14,856 nt of DNA from Candidatus Hydrogenedentota bacterium (GTDB lineage: Bacteria; Hydrogenedentota; Hydrogenedentia; Hydrogenedentales; SLHB01). The stretch spans positions 1-14,856 of the forward strand of contig JAFGTL010000229.1 of assembly GCA_016934125.1 (NCBI GenBank). The letters run 5' to 3'. A model generated the notes under the pieces. It had not been told where the DNA came from. It did not search any database and saw nothing but the letters and a program-made list of their open reading frames with translations. Shown here in pieces: positions 7,956-14,425 of this stretch (position 1 is the first letter of the stretch; the number at the start of each line of letters is the position of its first letter). The translations under genes were made by a program, and so were the position numbers.

Positions 7956-8645
7956 ATGGCACAGCGAATACTGGTGGTCGAAGACGAGCCGGCCATCGCC
8001 GACAACATCGTGTACGCCCTCGAAACCGAAGGGTTCGAGGTGGCTTGGTGCGCCACCGGCGAAGACGCCCGCCGCTCGCTCGATGAGCGCGGCGCCGAAC
8101 TCATCGTCCTCGACGTCGGCCTGCCCGACTGCAACGGCTTCGACCTCTGCAAGCAGATCCGCAAGACCTCCGCCGTCCCCATCATCTTCCTCACGGCCCG
8201 CACCGACGAGATCGATCGCGTAGTCGGCCTCGAGATCGGCGGCGATGACTACGTGCAGAAGCCCTTCAGCCCCCGCGAACTCGCCGCGCGCGTCCGGGCC
8301 GTGCTGCGCCGCTGCCCGTCCGGCGGCGACACGGCCGCCGCGGCCCGCGTCGACTCGCCCTTCACCGTGGATCGTCAGCGCATGCAGATCGCCTATTTCG
8401 GCAAGCCCCTCGACTTGTCCCGCTACGAATACCGGATCCTCGAAGTGCTCATCGGCCGGCCGGGCTGGGTGTTCTCCCGCGACAAGCTCATGGAACTCGC
8501 GTGGGAGGAGCCTCAGGCCAGCATGGAACGCACCGTCGACACCCATGTCAAAACCCTCCGCGCCAAGCTACGCGAAGTCCGGCCCGAGGCGGATCCCATC
8601 CGCACCCATCGCGGCCTCGGCTACTCGCTCAAGGAGTCATGGTGA
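7956..8645 (+). CDS. creB: Response regulator CreB (OmpR/PhoB family)
   Basis: The protein has 229 residues. ATG 7956 is 7 nt after AGAGGA (7943-7948). The receiver domain (1-110) has the acidic pair E9/D10, phospho-acceptor D53 (IVLDVGLPD), T80 (FLTART) and K102 (QKPFSPRE). An OmpR-type winged-helix DNA-binding domain follows (about 130-229) with TRYE-like SRYEYRILEVL, RTVDTHVKTLRAKLREV as recognition helix and THRGLGYSL as wing. Comparison from memory with E. coli CreB shows long shared stretches (DVGLPD, GLEIGxDDYVxKPFSPRE, RTVDTHxKTLRAKLR, THRGxGYSL), well beyond generic OmpR similarity. In E. coli CreB responds to carbon source and penicillin-binding-protein inhibition and binds TTCAC direct repeats. 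The stop overlaps the creC start (ATGGTGA), so the pair is translationally coupled. It probably binds the repeat at 10162-10177. Confidence 0.95.
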   Translation: MAQRILVVEDEPAIADNIVYALETEGFEVAWCATGEDARRSLDERGAELIVLDVGLPDCNGFDLCKQIRKTSAVPIIFLTARTDEIDRVVGLEIGGDDYVQKPFSPRELAARVRAVLRRCPSGGDTAAAARVDSPFTVDRQRMQIAYFGKPLDLSRYEYRILEVLIGRPGWVFSRDKLMELAWEEPQASMERTVDTHVKTLRAKLREVRPEADPIRTHRGLGYSLKESW

Positions 8646-10102
8646 GAATCCGGAGCCGCCTCTTCATCGCGTTCCTCATCCTGGCGGGCCTCGGCTTCTA
8701 CGGCCTCGTGGACTGGGTGCTCGACGATCTGCGGCCCCGCTATCTCGAAACCATGGAGGAATCCATGGTGGACATGGCCACGCTGCTCTCCTCGTACGTC
8801 GCGAACCAGATGGACGCCGGCCCGGCCGGAACGGGCTCCCCCGCGGACGAGCTTCGGGCCGCCTTCGACGTGGCCCGTAAGCGCAGCTTCTCGGCCCGCA
8901 TCTACGAAGTCACCAAGACGCACATCAACATGCGCGTCTACATCACCGATCGCAACGGCATCGTCGTGTTCGATTCCGACGACGGCCGCGACGAGGGCAA
9001 GGACTACTCGCGCTGGAACGACGTAGTCCGCACGCTACGCGGCGAGTACGGCGCCCGCGCCACCCGCGGCGATCCCGACGATCCAACGACCTCGGTGCTC
9101 CACGTGGCCTCGCCGATCCTCATCGACGGCGAGATCGCCGGCGTCCTCACCGTGTGCAAACCCGCCGACAGCGTCACCCAGTTCCTCGACATGGCCCGCT
9201 GGAAGATCACCGTCGCCGGCCTCAAAGCCGCCGTCGTCGTCGTGCTCCTGGGCATGGCCGTCTCGTTCTGGATCACCCGGCCTATCGAGAAACTCACCCG
9301 CTACGCCAAGGCCGTCCGCGACGGCCGGCGCGTACCGCCCCCCCGGCTCGGGCGCGGCGAGATCGGCGCCCTCGGCCAGGCCTTCGAGGAGATGCGCACC
9401 GCCCTCGAGGGCAAGCAGTACGTCGAGGACTACGTCCAAACCCTCACCCATGAGATGAAAAGCCCGCTCTCCGCCATCCGCGGCGCGGCCGAACTCCTCG
9501 AAGAAGACATGCCCCCAGCCCAACGCCGCCAGTTTCTCGCCAATCTCCGCTCGGAATCGGCCCGCATCCAAGGCCTCGTGGATCGCATGCTCGAATTGTC
9601 CGCCATCGAGAACCGGAACCAACTCGCCGAAGTCGGCCCCATCGATCTCGCCGCATTGATCGCCGAGATCGCCGCCGGCCTGCAGCCCGTGCTGTCCGCC
9701 CGCGGCATCGCCGTGGATCTCGCCGCGGCCCGGCCCGTCGTCATCCAGGGCGAACGCTTCCTCCTCCGGCAGGCCCTCGTCAACCTCATCCAGAACGCCG
9801 TCGACTTCAGCGGCGACGGCGCCACCGTATCCGTGTCCGTGGCGGAGAACGCGGGTTGGGCCGAGATCGCCGTAGTCGACAACGGCCCCGGCGTGCCCGC
9901 CTACGCCCTCGAGCGCGTGTTCGATCGGTTCTACTCGCTGCAACGCCCCGCCACGGGCAAGAAGAGTTCCGGGCTGGGGCTGGTATTCGTGCGCGAGGCC
10001 GCCACCCTGCACGGCGGCCGGGCCTCCCTCGAAAACCGGCCCGAAGGCGGCGCAAAGGCCACCCTCATCCTCCCCGTCGAGCCGCAACAACCCGAATTCT
10101 GA
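8639..10102 (+). CDS. creC: Sensor histidine kinase CreC
   Basis: The protein has 487 residues. ATG 8639 overlaps the last seven bases of creB. An upstream in-frame ATG at 8501 would lie inside creB and is rejected. Domains: TM1 (about 8-27); an extracytoplasmic sensor domain (28-190); TM2 (about 191-212); HAMP (about 213-262); HisKA with H271 in THEMKSPL; HATPase with N386 (NLIQNAVDF), DNGPGVP (414-420), FDRFYSL and GLGL (445-448). The sensor segment DYSRWNDVVRTLRGEYGAR (123-141) followed by SVLHVASPI is almost identical, from memory, to E. coli CreC, as are EGKxYVExYVxxLTHE and SGLGLxFVxE. Sensor domains usually diverge fastest, so this implies a conserved signal. The kinase should autophosphorylate H271 and pass phosphate to CreB D53. 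A 159-bp spacer separates it from the next gene. Confidence 0.95.
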   Translation: MVRIRSRLFIAFLILAGLGFYGLVDWVLDDLRPRYLETMEESMVDMATLLSSYVANQMDAGPAGTGSPADELRAAFDVARKRSFSARIYEVTKTHINMRVYITDRNGIVVFDSDDGRDEGKDYSRWNDVVRTLRGEYGARATRGDPDDPTTSVLHVASPILIDGEIAGVLTVCKPADSVTQFLDMARWKITVAGLKAAVVVVLLGMAVSFWITRPIEKLTRYAKAVRDGRRVPPPRLGRGEIGALGQAFEEMRTALEGKQYVEDYVQTLTHEMKSPLSAIRGAAELLEEDMPPAQRRQFLANLRSESARIQGLVDRMLELSAIENRNQLAEVGPIDLAALIAEIAAGLQPVLSARGIAVDLAAARPVVIQGERFLLRQALVNLIQNAVDFSGDGATVSVSVAENAGWAEIAVVDNGPGVPAYALERVFDRFYSLQRPATGKKSSGLGLVFVREAATLHGGRASLENRPEGGAKATLILPVEPQQPEF

Positions 10103-10139
10103 GCCGCATTCCGCCGGTTCCGCCGACGGTCTCACCGAT

Positions 10140-10193
10140 TTCACGTCGATTCCCCGCCCACTTCAACTTGCCTTCACACAGCCCTTCTATGCT
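10140..10193 (+). promoter_or_regulatory. Candidate CreB-activated promoter: cre-tag direct repeat with -10 element
   Basis: TTCAACTTGCCTTCAC (10162-10177) matches the enterobacterial cre tag TTCAC-N6-TTCAC at nine of ten defined bases (the fifth is A, not C). A further TTCAC lies at 10140-10144, exactly two 11-bp periods upstream. A -10-like TATGCT (10188-10193, four of six matches to TATAAT) starts 10 nt after the repeat, with no good -35; this is the layout expected when a PhoB-family activator replaces -35 contacts. The predicted transcript starts near 10200. It lies between creC and the unknown-creD pair, as the creD promoter lies after creC in E. coli. Binding is inferred, not shown. 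Confidence 0.55.
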
Positions 10194-10261
10194 TACGACA
10201 GAGTCCCCGGCAGGGGCGGCAGCGAAGGCCGGCCCGCCGCGTAAGAAAGGAGGGCGCTGAG

Positions 10262-11899
10262 ATGAAACTTGTTGCCCTGTTCATCGCCTGCATCCTGGCC
10301 GTGCCGTCGGCGCTGGCCGCCGAGGGCGTCGTTGTCCCCTGGGAGGAGTTCAAGGCCCTGTATCGGGAAAGCGTCGAACGGGAGGTGAGGCAGAAGCTGG
10401 CGCCGCCGCGCCGTGAGCCCCAGGTGTACTCCATCGACGAGGCCCACTACACCCTTGAGGTGGCTGCCACCGAGGCCCGCGGCACGGCCATGCTGTCCGG
10501 CCGCGTCCTCGGCGGCCGGCCCGAGCCCATCCCCCTGTTCGGCGCCGAGGCGGTGATCGCCGGCATCGACAGCGTATCCGGCGGCACCGTAGTCAGCGGG
10601 AAAGGCGATCGGGCCGCATGCTTCCTGCCCGACGACGCGGGCGGCCCGTTCCAGGTGGTGGCGCGGCTGCTGGTGCCCGTCGAGGAAGACGGCGGCGCGC
10701 GAACCGTGTCCTTCGGCATACCGCACGCCGTCCAGAACGCCCTCGAACTCGCCCTGCCGCCCGAATCGCGCCTCGTGCAGGCCCCGGGCCTCACGGATGC
10801 GGCGGGCGTCCATCGATTCTCGGCCATGCCGCGGCTCGCCGTGCGGTTCCTCGACAAGGAACGCCTCGCCGCCGAAACCGTTATCGAAATCGACGCCCTC
10901 TCCCGCATCGCCGTCCAGAAAGGGCGCGTGTTCATCGCGACGCACTACGCGCCCGTCCGCCCCGCGCCGGACGCCCTGATCCTCGAAGCGCCCGAGGGCG
11001 CGAAGTTGGTGTCCACGTCGCTACGGGCATCGGCGATCGCGAAAATCGAGGCCGGGCGATACCAGGTGGCGCCGGGCGCGAACCGCCTCGATCCGTTCAC
11101 CATCGAACTGGCCCTCGATATTCCGGCCGAGGCCACCGAAGTGGCCGTCACGCTCCCCGCCATCGTGGATAACAGCGGGCGCCAGGGCCGGTTCGTCGTC
11201 GAAGATCCCGACGACGGCGAGATCGCCGTGTCCGCAGAGGGCCTCGCGCCGCGGATCCCCGTGGCCCGGCTCGAAGAGAAGCTGGCCGCGGCGGCCGGCG
11301 GCGCCCGCTACTACCTGAGCGTGCCGCCCGGCACGCCCATTACGCTCACGCCGAAGCGCTTCGGCGCAGTGGACACGCCGACCACGGTGCTCGACTGCCA
11401 GTATTTCTTCTCCTCCTTCGAGGAGAACGGCAACGTGCTGTCCATGCTCATCATGGATGTGCCCGGGGAAGTCGGCGCGCGCCTCGAACTCGAGGCCGTG
11501 CCCGGCGCGCAGATCTGGGCCCTCACCGTCAACGGCGAACGCAAGAAGGTGTACGCCGGCGAAGGCGGCTCGTGGCTCGTTCCGCTCGATGCGGGCCAGG
11601 TTTCTCACGTGGAACTCGCCTACCTGCGGGAGGCCGCCAAGCTCGGGCTCCAGGGCCGGCTCGAAGCCCTCCTGCCCGAGACGGGCCTGCCCGCCCAAGA
11701 GGTGCGCGTCGGGGTAGCGTTGCCGGCCCGCGTCGAGTTGTTGTCCATCGAGGGCCCGGTGAGCGCCGCCGCGGAGGAAGGCTGGGAGAAGCCGGCCGAA
11801 TTCGTCGGCAAGCAGTACTTCTTCGCGCGCTCGTTCTACAAAGGCCAGGGCATGGAACTCGCCGTGTCCTACAAAGAGCCGGTCGATCCGGCCCGATAG
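10262..11899 (+). CDS. Secreted protein of unknown function between creC and creD
   Basis: The protein has 545 residues. ATG 10262 is 8 nt after AAAGGAGG (10246-10253). Residues 1-20 are a Sec signal peptide (LVALFIACILAVPSALAA) and there is no other membrane segment, so the mature protein should be periplasmic. I do not recognise the family. Residues 23-50 (VVVPWEEFKALYRESVEREV) look like a helix. The rest reads as successive beta-strand-rich units of about 100 residues, with alternating hydrophobic strands and turns of the VNGE and PPG type, suggesting several beta-sandwich domains (about 55-180, 185-300, 345-460, 465-540). No catalytic motif or metal site is obvious; two cysteines (C120, C379) remain after cleavage. 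The stop is 16 bp before creD and the two share the cre-type promoter candidate, so it is likely a partner or substrate of CreD at the envelope. That role is an inference from position. Confidence 0.85.
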   Translation: MKLVALFIACILAVPSALAAEGVVVPWEEFKALYRESVEREVRQKLAPPRREPQVYSIDEAHYTLEVAATEARGTAMLSGRVLGGRPEPIPLFGAEAVIAGIDSVSGGTVVSGKGDRAACFLPDDAGGPFQVVARLLVPVEEDGGARTVSFGIPHAVQNALELALPPESRLVQAPGLTDAAGVHRFSAMPRLAVRFLDKERLAAETVIEIDALSRIAVQKGRVFIATHYAPVRPAPDALILEAPEGAKLVSTSLRASAIAKIEAGRYQVAPGANRLDPFTIELALDIPAEATEVAVTLPAIVDNSGRQGRFVVEDPDDGEIAVSAEGLAPRIPVARLEEKLAAAAGGARYYLSVPPGTPITLTPKRFGAVDTPTTVLDCQYFFSSFEENGNVLSMLIMDVPGEVGARLELEAVPGAQIWALTVNGERKKVYAGEGGSWLVPLDAGQVSHVELAYLREAAKLGLQGRLEALLPETGLPAQEVRVGVALPARVELLSIEGPVSAAAEEGWEKPAEFVGKQYFFARSFYKGQGMELAVSYKEPVDPAR

Positions 11900-11915
11900 A
11901 CGGGAGGAGTCACCC

Positions 11916-13175
11916 ATGAGTGCAAAGAGACTCGCAGCGATTGTGCTGGTATTCGTGGCGGCCTGCGCAGGATGGTGGGGACTGGGCCTGTCGACGGCCC
12001 GGCGATCCACCGAGTTCCACGGGCGGCTCGGCGATGCCGTCGAGAAGCTCTGGGGCACGCCCCTCGTCCAGTCCGCGCCGTCTGTCACCGTCGAGATCCC
12101 GGGAAGCGATCGGGTGCGCCCCCTCATGCCCGTCAAGAACGACGTCCAGGTGGCGCTCAACGCCGATTACCGCAAGAAGGGGCTCATCTGGTATCCCACC
12201 TACACCTGCTCGTTCACCGGCTCGTACACCATCGCCAACACCGAGGAAGTCGCCCAGAAGATGCGCATCCACTTCGATTTCCCCGCGGGCGAGGGCACCT
12301 ACGACGCCTTCGCGGCCACGATTGACGGCGCGCCGCTGAACGCCGCCATCGACACCCAGGCCGGCCTCGGCGAGATCGTCGAGCTGGGCCCGGGCGAGTC
12401 GGCCGTGTTCGACGTGTCGTACGCGACGCGCGGCATCGGCGAGTGGCAGTATCGCATGGATCCGGGCGTGGGCCGCGTGCAGAACCTCAATCTCGTGGTG
12501 ACCACCGACTTTTGCGACGTGGACTATCCCGCGGGTTGCCTGTCGCCGATGGCCGTCGAGGACACCTCGGACGGCATGGTGCTCACCTGGAGCGCCACGG
12601 ATCTGATCACGCGGGAGAACATCGGCGTCATCGTCCCGGAGAGGCTGAACCCAGGCCCGCTCACCTCGCGCATCACCTTCTTCGCGCCTGTGTGCCTCGT
12701 GTTCTTCTTCGTGCTCGTGGCCACCATCAACATCCTCTACAAAGTGAACATCCACCCGATGCACTACCTGTTCGTCGCGGCGGGGTTCTTCGCGTTCCAC
12801 CTCCTGCTCGCGTACATGGCGGGCCACGTCCCCATCCACGCCGCCTTCGCCATCTCGGCCGTCGTGTCGGTAGGGCTGGTGACGAGCTATCTGTCGGGCG
12901 CGTTGCGCGGGCAGTTCCCCTGGAAGGTGGCCGCAGCCGGCCAGGTGTTCTTCCTGGTGCTGTTTTCGTACAGCTTCTTCCTCGAAGGCTTCACGGGCCT
13001 CACCGTCGCCATCGGCTCCGTCGTCACCCTCGCCGTGCTCATGCGGGTGACGGCCCACATCGACTGGAACGAGGTGTTCGCGCGGCCGCCTGCACCCGCG
13101 GCCCCGGCCCCGCCTGCGCCGGCTCCGCCGCCGCTGCCCGCCTCCGGCACGCCCTTCGACAGCGCTGAAGTCTAG
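11916..13175 (+). CDS. creD: CreD-like inner membrane protein
   Basis: The protein has 419 residues, against about 450 for E. coli CreD. ATG 11916 is 6 nt after GGGAGGAG (11902-11909). It has an N-terminal membrane segment (6-24), a large extracytoplasmic domain (25-250) containing RKKGLIWYPTYTCSFTGSY, and five C-terminal membrane segments (about 254-276, 280-301, 306-326, 336-356, 359-379). The CreD signature is clear in the membrane part: HPMHYLFV (280-287), FFAFHLLLAYMAGHVP, a SYLSGAL helix end and HIDWNEVF (381-388), matching HPMQYLLVG, LLLALSEHTG and NIDWYSL in E. coli. CreD affects envelope integrity and beta-lactam or colicin phenotypes in enterics; its biochemical activity is unknown. 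Oddities are a proline/alanine-rich tail (391-409) absent from E. coli CreD and a C200/C208 pair that could form a disulfide. It ends the unit: a strong inverted repeat follows. Confidence 0.88.
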   Translation: MSAKRLAAIVLVFVAACAGWWGLGLSTARRSTEFHGRLGDAVEKLWGTPLVQSAPSVTVEIPGSDRVRPLMPVKNDVQVALNADYRKKGLIWYPTYTCSFTGSYTIANTEEVAQKMRIHFDFPAGEGTYDAFAATIDGAPLNAAIDTQAGLGEIVELGPGESAVFDVSYATRGIGEWQYRMDPGVGRVQNLNLVVTTDFCDVDYPAGCLSPMAVEDTSDGMVLTWSATDLITRENIGVIVPERLNPGPLTSRITFFAPVCLVFFFVLVATINILYKVNIHPMHYLFVAAGFFAFHLLLAYMAGHVPIHAAFAISAVVSVGLVTSYLSGALRGQFPWKVAAAGQVFFLVLFSYSFFLEGFTGLTVAIGSVVTLAVLMRVTAHIDWNEVFARPPAPAAPAPPAPAPPPLPASGTPFDSAEV

Positions 13176-13205
13176 GCCAAATCGGGGCGGCCTGGCTCCG
13201 TCAGG

Positions 13206-13253
13206 CGCGCGCCGCGTGGAGGCCGCACACTCCTCTCCTCCACGCGGCGCGCG
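13206..13253. terminator. Perfect 17-bp inverted repeat between convergent genes
   Basis: CGCGCGCCGCGTGGAGG (13206-13222) is the exact reverse complement of 13237-13253, with a 14-nt loop. It starts 30 bp after the creD stop and ends directly against the stop codon of the - strand gene (13254-13256). The position and symmetry suggest a bidirectional terminator or transcript-end hairpin. There is no T tract on either side, so it would depend on a very stable GC stem or on Rho. It could also be one copy of a dispersed repeat. Confidence 0.6.
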
Positions 13254-14264
13254 TCAGTCTTGGATGGCCCACTCGATAGGGCGGATGCGGACGCCCTCGT
13301 AGCCGGGGATCAGGCTCGAGATATACCAGCGCCCGTCCGCCTCGATGACTTCGGAGGCCGAGGCTTCGAGCACGGTGACGAGCCGCTCGTCTTCCTCGCC
13401 GAAGTCGTAGGGATCCTCGCTGCGCAACACGGCCGTCTCGTAGCGCGTGGACGCGCCCATCTTGAACAGGTAGTAGTAGCCGTCCATGAACACGACAAAG
13501 GGGCACTGCTGATCCGCCTTGCCCGTGCCGCACAGGCCGCCCTGGCTCACGACGCGGTAATCCGACCACGGGGCGCCGTACGCGCGCTCGGCGGTGCGAA
13601 GCGCGATGACGCCGCGCCCGTCCTCATCCGCCGCGTAGTACATGAGGTAGCGGCCGTCCACCTCGATCACCATGGGATCGCGGGCGTAGCCGGGCCCGGC
13701 GAACGCCTCGCTCCGGCCCGCCTCGTCCGTCACCCGCTCGAAGGTGATGCCATCCGTCGACGTGGCAATGCCGATCTGCGCGCCGCCGTTCGGGCTCGGC
13801 CCGCCTCCGTAGTACATCGCATACCGGCCGTCGTTGAGGATGACGTGGGGCGCATGCACGAAATCCTGCCCGCCCGTATCCCAGCTCTCGCCGCAGTCGC
13901 GATCCGCCCGCCAGCAGATGCCGTGCGGCGTCCAGTCCGTCCGCGCGAACTCCGCGCCCCCCTCCCACCGGTAGAAGAGCCGCCCGACGGACGTGTCCCG
14001 GATCTGCATCCACAATTGCCAGTTCCCGTTCGCCGCGCGGAATAGCGCGTGGTCGACCACGTCACCCGGCGCCGATCCGATCTCGGGCAGATCGGGGCTC
14101 GGCGCGATCCGGCTCCAGTCCCCGGCCGGTTTCGGCACGCGCGCGATTCGTTTCACGCCTTTTCCCTCGCTCTGCCCGGCGGCCGTGGCCGCGGCCGCCG
14201 CCGCGGGCGCGGCCAAGACCGCCAGAAACCCTCGTCTCCCCATCCGTATGTCCCCCGCATGCAT
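13254..14264 (-). CDS. Exported five-bladed beta-propeller protein (GH43-like)
   Basis: The protein has 336 residues. The start is the ATG whose codon lies at 14262-14264, preceded 9 nt upstream by GGGAGGA; a longer frame from 14294 has no such site, and a start at 14243 (MGRRGFLAV) is a possible alternative. The N-terminus has a twin-arginine-like export signal (RMGRRGFLAVLAAP then an alanine run). Five blade motifs recur: NGNWQLWM, DGRYAMYYGGG, DGRYLMYYAAD, DGYYYLFKMG and DGRWYISSLIPG, which fits a five-bladed GH43/GH32-type propeller. YARDPMVIEVDG holds an aspartate in the manner of GH43 active sites, but the catalytic set is not certain and non-hydrolytic homologues are common. It is convergent with creD and divergent from the coiled-coil membrane protein. 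A second propeller gene of a different subgroup lies at 6288. Confidence 0.82.
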   Translation of the reverse strand: MHAGDIRMGRRGFLAVLAAPAAAAAATAAGQSEGKGVKRIARVPKPAGDWSRIAPSPDLPEIGSAPGDVVDHALFRAANGNWQLWMQIRDTSVGRLFYRWEGGAEFARTDWTPHGICWRADRDCGESWDTGGQDFVHAPHVILNDGRYAMYYGGGPSPNGGAQIGIATSTDGITFERVTDEAGRSEAFAGPGYARDPMVIEVDGRYLMYYAADEDGRGVIALRTAERAYGAPWSDYRVVSQGGLCGTGKADQQCPFVVFMDGYYYLFKMGASTRYETAVLRSEDPYDFGEEDERLVTVLEASASEVIEADGRWYISSLIPGYEGVRIRPIEWAIQD

Positions 14265-14273
14265 CCGGTTTCG

Positions 14274-14280
14274 TCCTCCC
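14274..14280 (-). promoter_or_regulatory. Ribosome binding site that fixes the start of the - strand propeller gene
   Basis: Read on the - strand this is GGGAGGA, 9 nt before the ATG at 14264-14262. It argues for that start rather than the first in-frame ATG at 14294. Confidence 0.65.
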
Positions 14281-14311
14281 AGCCTGGCCGCCATACCGCC
14301 GTCTCCCGGCC

Positions 14312-14341
14312 AGTGTAGCCGCCCGCCCTCGTGCGCGGCAA
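14312..14341 (-). promoter_or_regulatory. Candidate promoter for the - strand propeller gene
   Basis: On the - strand, TTGCCG (14341-14336, four of six matches to TTGACA) is 18 bp from TACACT (14317-14312, four of six matches to TATAAT). The start of transcription would be near 14305, about 40 nt before the start codon. Weak consensus evidence only. Confidence 0.4.
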
Positions 14342-14355
14342 CCGGCGCCCGGCCG

Positions 14356-14364
14356 TGCTAAGAT
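14356..14364 (+). promoter_or_regulatory. Candidate extended -10 promoter for the coiled-coil membrane protein
   Basis: TGCTAAGAT has the TGn extension plus four of six matches to TATAAT. No -35 is visible at the usual distance, as is allowed for extended -10 promoters. It points away from the propeller gene and would leave a leader of about 55 nt before ATG 14426. Confidence 0.35.
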
Positions 14365-14425
14365 ATCCGGGGACGGCGATGGGATCCGGGAGTTCCGCGG
14401 CGAAGCTGGGTGCGGAAAGGACGCA

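Noticed and set aside
6123..8546. 807-codon open frame on the - strand across the propeller gene and creB
   Set aside because: It lies opposite two well-recognised + strand genes. Its translation is rich in Ala, Gly, Glu, Arg and His without family motifs, as expected of antisense frames in GC-rich DNA.
8501..8638. Longer creC frame starting inside creB
   Set aside because: The first 46 residues would be an out-of-frame reading of creB. The family N-terminus (RIRSRLFIAFLIL) begins at ATG 8639.
11095..13000. Single TTCAC words inside coding sequence as extra CreB sites
   Set aside because: TTCACC is a common Phe-Thr codon pair in this GC-rich DNA. The cases I noticed are single words in coding sequence, not the spaced intergenic pair required of a cre tag.
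14265..14294. Start at 14294 for the - strand propeller gene
   Set aside because: No ribosome site there. GGGAGGA at 14280-14274 supports the internal ATG at 14264.
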